Of a stretch of DNA of 21,860 nt, positions 19,014-21,860 are shown in pieces. The stretch is from Welwitschia mirabilis. Lineage: Eukaryota; Gnetophyta; Gnetopsida; Welwitschiales. The notes beneath the pieces were generated by a model. That model had not been told where the DNA came from, ran no database searches, and saw only the letters and a list, made by a program, of their open reading frames with translations. Made by a program: the position numbers and the translations under genes. The DNA is taken from the NCBI GenBank assembly GCA_051453625.1, contig JBOZIK010000001.1:139655800-139677659 (forward strand), read 5' to 3'. The number at the start of each line of letters is the position of its first letter. Position 1 is the stretch's first letter.

Positions 19014-19726
19014 CCCTCTCCCCTATCATTTCCATTTTTCCATCTTTTATTATCCATACTTGTGATGGAAGCTTGAAGACGAGAGGTTCATACCATACTA
19101 TAGAAAGGAGTCCCCTTGGTGTTAGACTGTGTCCCTCTCATAGAGGTGTTGTTATTCTAGTCTTGTAAGTGGACATTATGATCAAGTAGTACAATTTCAT
19201 TTCTCCTCATTATTGTGTATCTCTATTATTATTCAAGTTGATCTTAGTGTAGCATTCTTAGATTTACTTAAATATTAAGGGCATTCTTCATTAAGGTTGA
19301 TCTCGTTTAAGAATAGATTTGCATGGTTATTTCTTTTTCCATATTACATTCAAGTCATATTTTGAGTAGATCTCATACTTTATATTGATTAGGAACTAGT
19401 AAATGCTCTTTCTCTTTAATATAAGTTATAGATAAGTAGTCTTGTGATAGGAAGACTAAAGTCTACATAAGATACACTTTCATTGTATTTCCATTTGCAT
19501 TTCCATAGAATTTCATTACTTGCATTATTGGTATTCAGCTTTTATAAAGACAAAGGAACAATATTGTAGTAGAAATCATTTCTCTAACTTCAAGCCTAGT
19601 GCCTTCATTGGATTATGACATTTAGGTGAACTCCTGTCTATACTAGAGTGCTAATTTTGCAATTTATGTGAACTAAAAGTTTATCTTGAGGACTTTTAGA
19701 TCGCAAGAATCCACTCCACAACATTT

Positions 19727-19743
19727 TGACACCATTACCGAGG
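19727..19743 (+). promoter_or_regulatory. Primer binding site, tRNA-Asp type (degenerate)
   Basis: TGACACCATTACCGAGG lies three bases after the LTR end. It matches the complement of the plant tRNA-Asp 3' end at 12 of 17 positions. All five differences are G-to-A and none of the C positions has changed. Together with the minus-strand site it shows an Asp-primed, Athila-like family. Confidence 0.8.
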
Positions 19744-20400
19744 AAGGTCTCAAGGAACTAAGAGAAGTGTCACTAATCAGAGGTAAATACCTTGAAAGTT
19801 TTACTCAGGTTATCTATTTTAAATTAGTGCTGTATTTTTCCTAGCTTAGGTTAAAGTAGGTTTTATTTTTTGCAAATTTAAATTCTATATTTTTTGGTTA
19901 TTTTCTTACTGTCATCTTTTCCGCCATCCACATGACCTATAAGGATAACAGTCTATTTTTCTTCATTCATCTTAGTTGTTTTAGAGTCTGTTTCTTTCTA
20001 CATTCATCTTAGTTTATTTCTGTGACTGTGTCATCTCCTCTGTCTTCCCCATGATATAGGTGGATGATAGTCTGTCTTTTTTTCCATGTAATTTTTATTC
20101 CTACAAATTTTTAATTCCTTTATTATCTTGTCCATCGTTCGCATGACCTGTAAGGATGACAATCCTTTTTTTTATATAAAAATTTTCCATATTCTAGCAT
20201 TTTTTTCTTCCTATATTAGTTCTTTGATCATCCTATCTATCATCCAAATAACTTATTTGGATAACAGTCCACTGTGTTTTCTAGTTTCTGTAATTTTTTC
20301 CCTGTGACCATCGTCCTGTCTGCTGTCATCATGATAAACCAGAGAACGGTTTATTGTTTTTGATTTCTATGTTCTGTTAGTTTCTAGAACATGTAGGAAC
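19744..20400 (+). repeat. 5' leader with five hairpin modules, plus-strand element
   Basis: Modules begin at about 19911, 20030, 20130, 20227 and 20306, spaced 119, 100, 97 and 79 bp, separated by T-rich sequence. Each has a GTCATCY-like left arm, a CATGACCTRTAAGGAT-type centre and a GGATGACAGTC-like right arm. A clear inner palindrome is CCAAATAA-C-TTATTTGG at 20244-20260. The layout mirrors the leader of the minus-strand copy. No long ORF. The gag ATG follows at 20401. Confidence 0.7.
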
Positions 20401-20974
20401 ATGGTTAATACTAGTAAGAAGATGAAATATCAGAGAGAATAAAACCTGATCGAAGAAAATATTAAGGAAGGCTTAATCAACTTCGAGTTAAATCCAGGCA
20501 TGTACACCCTAGGTACACAAATTCTCAAAATTGAAGAAGAAGATTTTTCTGCATTTCTTATTTTAGAATCTGAATTCAGAAATGAAAAGCATAGTGTAGA
20601 AAGCAATTGTGTTTTTTCTTTAAAAATGTCGAATATATCGAACTTGTCGCAAAAGCAAAAACAATTAGATTCTTTTAACACTCCAATCGCACTAGGAACT
20701 TCTTCTTTGAATGCAAATGTTATGCTTAGAGATTTAATTTTTAGTAGAAAACATGAAATTCAAAACCCTTTCAATTTACCTCCTAGTAATGATATCGAGT
20801 TAAGAAATTTAAGTGTGTATCCAACCTTTTTAGGGGAACAAGAATAAGACCCTTTCCAACATTTAGCTGACATATAACAACTTATGCTTACATCTAGAAA
20901 TGGGAAAAAATGGATTAGTGATCATATGTACATGATTATTTTTCTAGTTATCCTTAGAGGTAGGGTGAAATTTT

Positions 20975-21019
20975 NNNNNNNNNNNNNNNNNNNNNNNNNN
21001 NNNNNNNNNNNNNNNNNNN
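20975..21019. other. Assembly gap (45 N) inside gag
   Basis: 45 N lies between RGRVKF and QKVFIK. In the minus-strand gag the same interval holds 16 codons between the matching residues, and the N run with its partial codons also spans 16 codons in frame. The gap length therefore appears to be measured, not arbitrary. Confidence 0.9.
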
Positions 21020-21517
21020 TGCAAAAAGTTTTCATTAAACAATTTTTAAGTGAAAGTACCATGAGAAAGAGAAGAAAAGAAGTCACCAACTTCCAATAAC
21101 AACCTCATGAGGATTATGCAACTACTTATAAATGTTTTATAATAGCTAGTAATTCCAACCCTATTGATGAATTTCATAAGGAAGAACTGGTTAGATTATT
21201 TTTATAGCAGACTGAATACTTCAACTAAGCAACTTGTGAATTTTTTTAATGGGGAAAATTTGTTGAATGTAATCTTAGATGATGCTTGAAGTGTGCTAAA
21301 GAATTTAGTAGAAATTAGTCAAACTTACCCTAAACCCACTAAGAAAAATTGAACTGTAGGACAAATTTTAAAAGATTTAAAGGAGATGAAACATGATAGG
21401 GAAGAAGAAAGAGAGGATTCAACTAACTTGATGAAATATTTTACTACTACTATAAGGAAATATATGCAGATGATAGTTGATGCAAATGTTATTAAGAATG
21501 ACTCCTCAAAATCTAGT

Positions 21518-21559
21518 TGTGAACTTTATGAAGATGAATCTCATTCAACAAAAGAGTGT
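21518..21559 (+). other. Gag zinc knuckle with Tyr for the second Cys
   Basis: C-E-L-Y-E-D-E-S-H-S-T-K-E-C keeps the CX2CX4HX4C spacing, but the second position is Tyr (TAT). The nucleocapsid knuckle binds zinc and packages RNA. With three ligands it would bind zinc poorly. The minus-strand copy has Tyr at the same place. Confidence 0.75.
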
Positions 21560-21860
21560 CCTTTATTACCAAGTTGTAAGAAAAAAATGTTTGAAGCGGT
21601 TTGTGCTTTCAACCAAATAACTTCTAACTTTAGGAGTTAAACACCATTTCAATAAAGAGTAAGTGAACAACCCCAATGGAAACCATCTGAATAGATTTAA
21701 AAATTCCAACTTTCAATCACATTCTTAACAAATTCTAAATGATTCCCTTAGATAATCCATTAAAGAAATGAAAAAGATGCAAGAGAAGATTAATAACAAC
21801 ATTGAGAACTTAGTGAATGTGCTTTAACAAATAATGCTTGCTAACCAATGACCATAAGGG

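Larger units (their letters stand above)
18412..19723 (+). mobile_element. 5' LTR of the plus-strand Athila-like element
   Basis: Starts TGATGTGATGGCAATTT and ends CCACAACA before the spacer TTT and the primer site, giving TG...CA termini and 1312 bp. U3 (to about 19035) holds two hairpin modules and the TATA box at 19005. The rest of the LTR has a C/T-rich start (CCCTCTCCCCTATC) and no ORF of note. It aligns with the shorter LTR 5881-6762, which confirms both edges. Paired CTTGTGAT motifs at 19059 and 19441 flank the part missing from the other copy. The body of the element continues right; the 3' LTR is outside the window. Confidence 0.88.
20401..21860 (+). pseudogene. gag of the plus-strand Athila-like element (5' part, nearly open)
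   Basis: The start is ATG 20401 (MVNTSKKMKYQRE), chosen because the frame matches the downstream ORF and the ATG directly follows the leader. One frame runs to about 21240, broken by stops at 20440, 20845, 20875, 21097 and two or so more. Recognisable parts are FELNPGMYTLGTQILKIEEE, SSLNANVMLRDL, YPTFLGEQE, DHMYMIIFLVILRGRVKF, then the gap, then QKVFIKQFLSESTMRKRRKE and IDEFHKEELVRLF. A frameshift at the T7 run (21241-21247) leads to the second open part, 21386-21640: a charged segment, a damaged zinc knuckle and a basic tail. The window ends inside the Gag-Pol linker (near NIENLVNVL). Better preserved than the minus-strand copy, but not intact. Confidence 0.88.

Overview
This window looks like gene-poor, AT-rich heterochromatin from a large plant genome. 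I see no intact host gene, tRNA, rRNA or bacterial-type operon. Everything I can identify is decayed LTR retrotransposon sequence and tandem repeats. Most longer open frames are fragments of retrotransposon Gag/Pol or chance frames. Reading was by eye, so domain edges and percentages are approximate.

Layout. (1) 1-6762, minus strand: an Athila/Tat-type (OTA clade) Ty3/gypsy element read right to left. It has a 5' LTR (6762-5881), a tRNA-Asp-type primer site, a leader with hairpin repeats, gag, protease, reverse transcriptase (RT) and RNase H. It reaches a 100-N gap at 1120-1219. Beyond the gap (1119-150) RT/RNase H begins again as a diverged second copy. That copy breaks off early in RNase H and joins a polypurine tract and the start of a related LTR (123-1). 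(2) 6763-11661, minus strand: remains of a second, chromovirus-like gypsy element. A candidate very long LTR (11661-7870) is followed by an initiator-Met primer site, gag and the start of protease. The protease is cut where the Athila-like LTR begins, so the latter appears to have inserted into it. (3) 12068-12404: an unidentified decayed coding stretch. (4) About 12.7-14.48 kb: a satellite array with two regimes, alternating 30/41-bp spacing and then about 22 units of 51 bp. (5) 14.5-16.56 kb, minus strand: a Ty1/copia pol remnant (GAG-pre-integrase, integrase, RT) that stops at the satellite. (6) 16.56-18.41 kb: AT-rich sequence with a weak plus-strand primer site and a three-unit repeat. 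(7) 18412-21860, plus strand: a second Athila-like copy with a full 1.3-kb 5' LTR, TATA box, primer site, hairpin leader and a nearly open gag that runs off the window.

The two Athila-like copies point away from each other, about 11.6 kb apart. Comparing them gives most of the information here: shared LTR ends, shared leader hairpins, a shared altered zinc knuckle, and a 45-N gap whose length is exactly right. The best candidates for something undescribed are (a) a hairpin module built on GTCATCC/GGATGAC that recurs twice in each LTR and four or five times at about 100-bp spacing in each leader, and (b) the satellite, whose motif spacings (30, 41, 51 bp) fall on whole helical turns.
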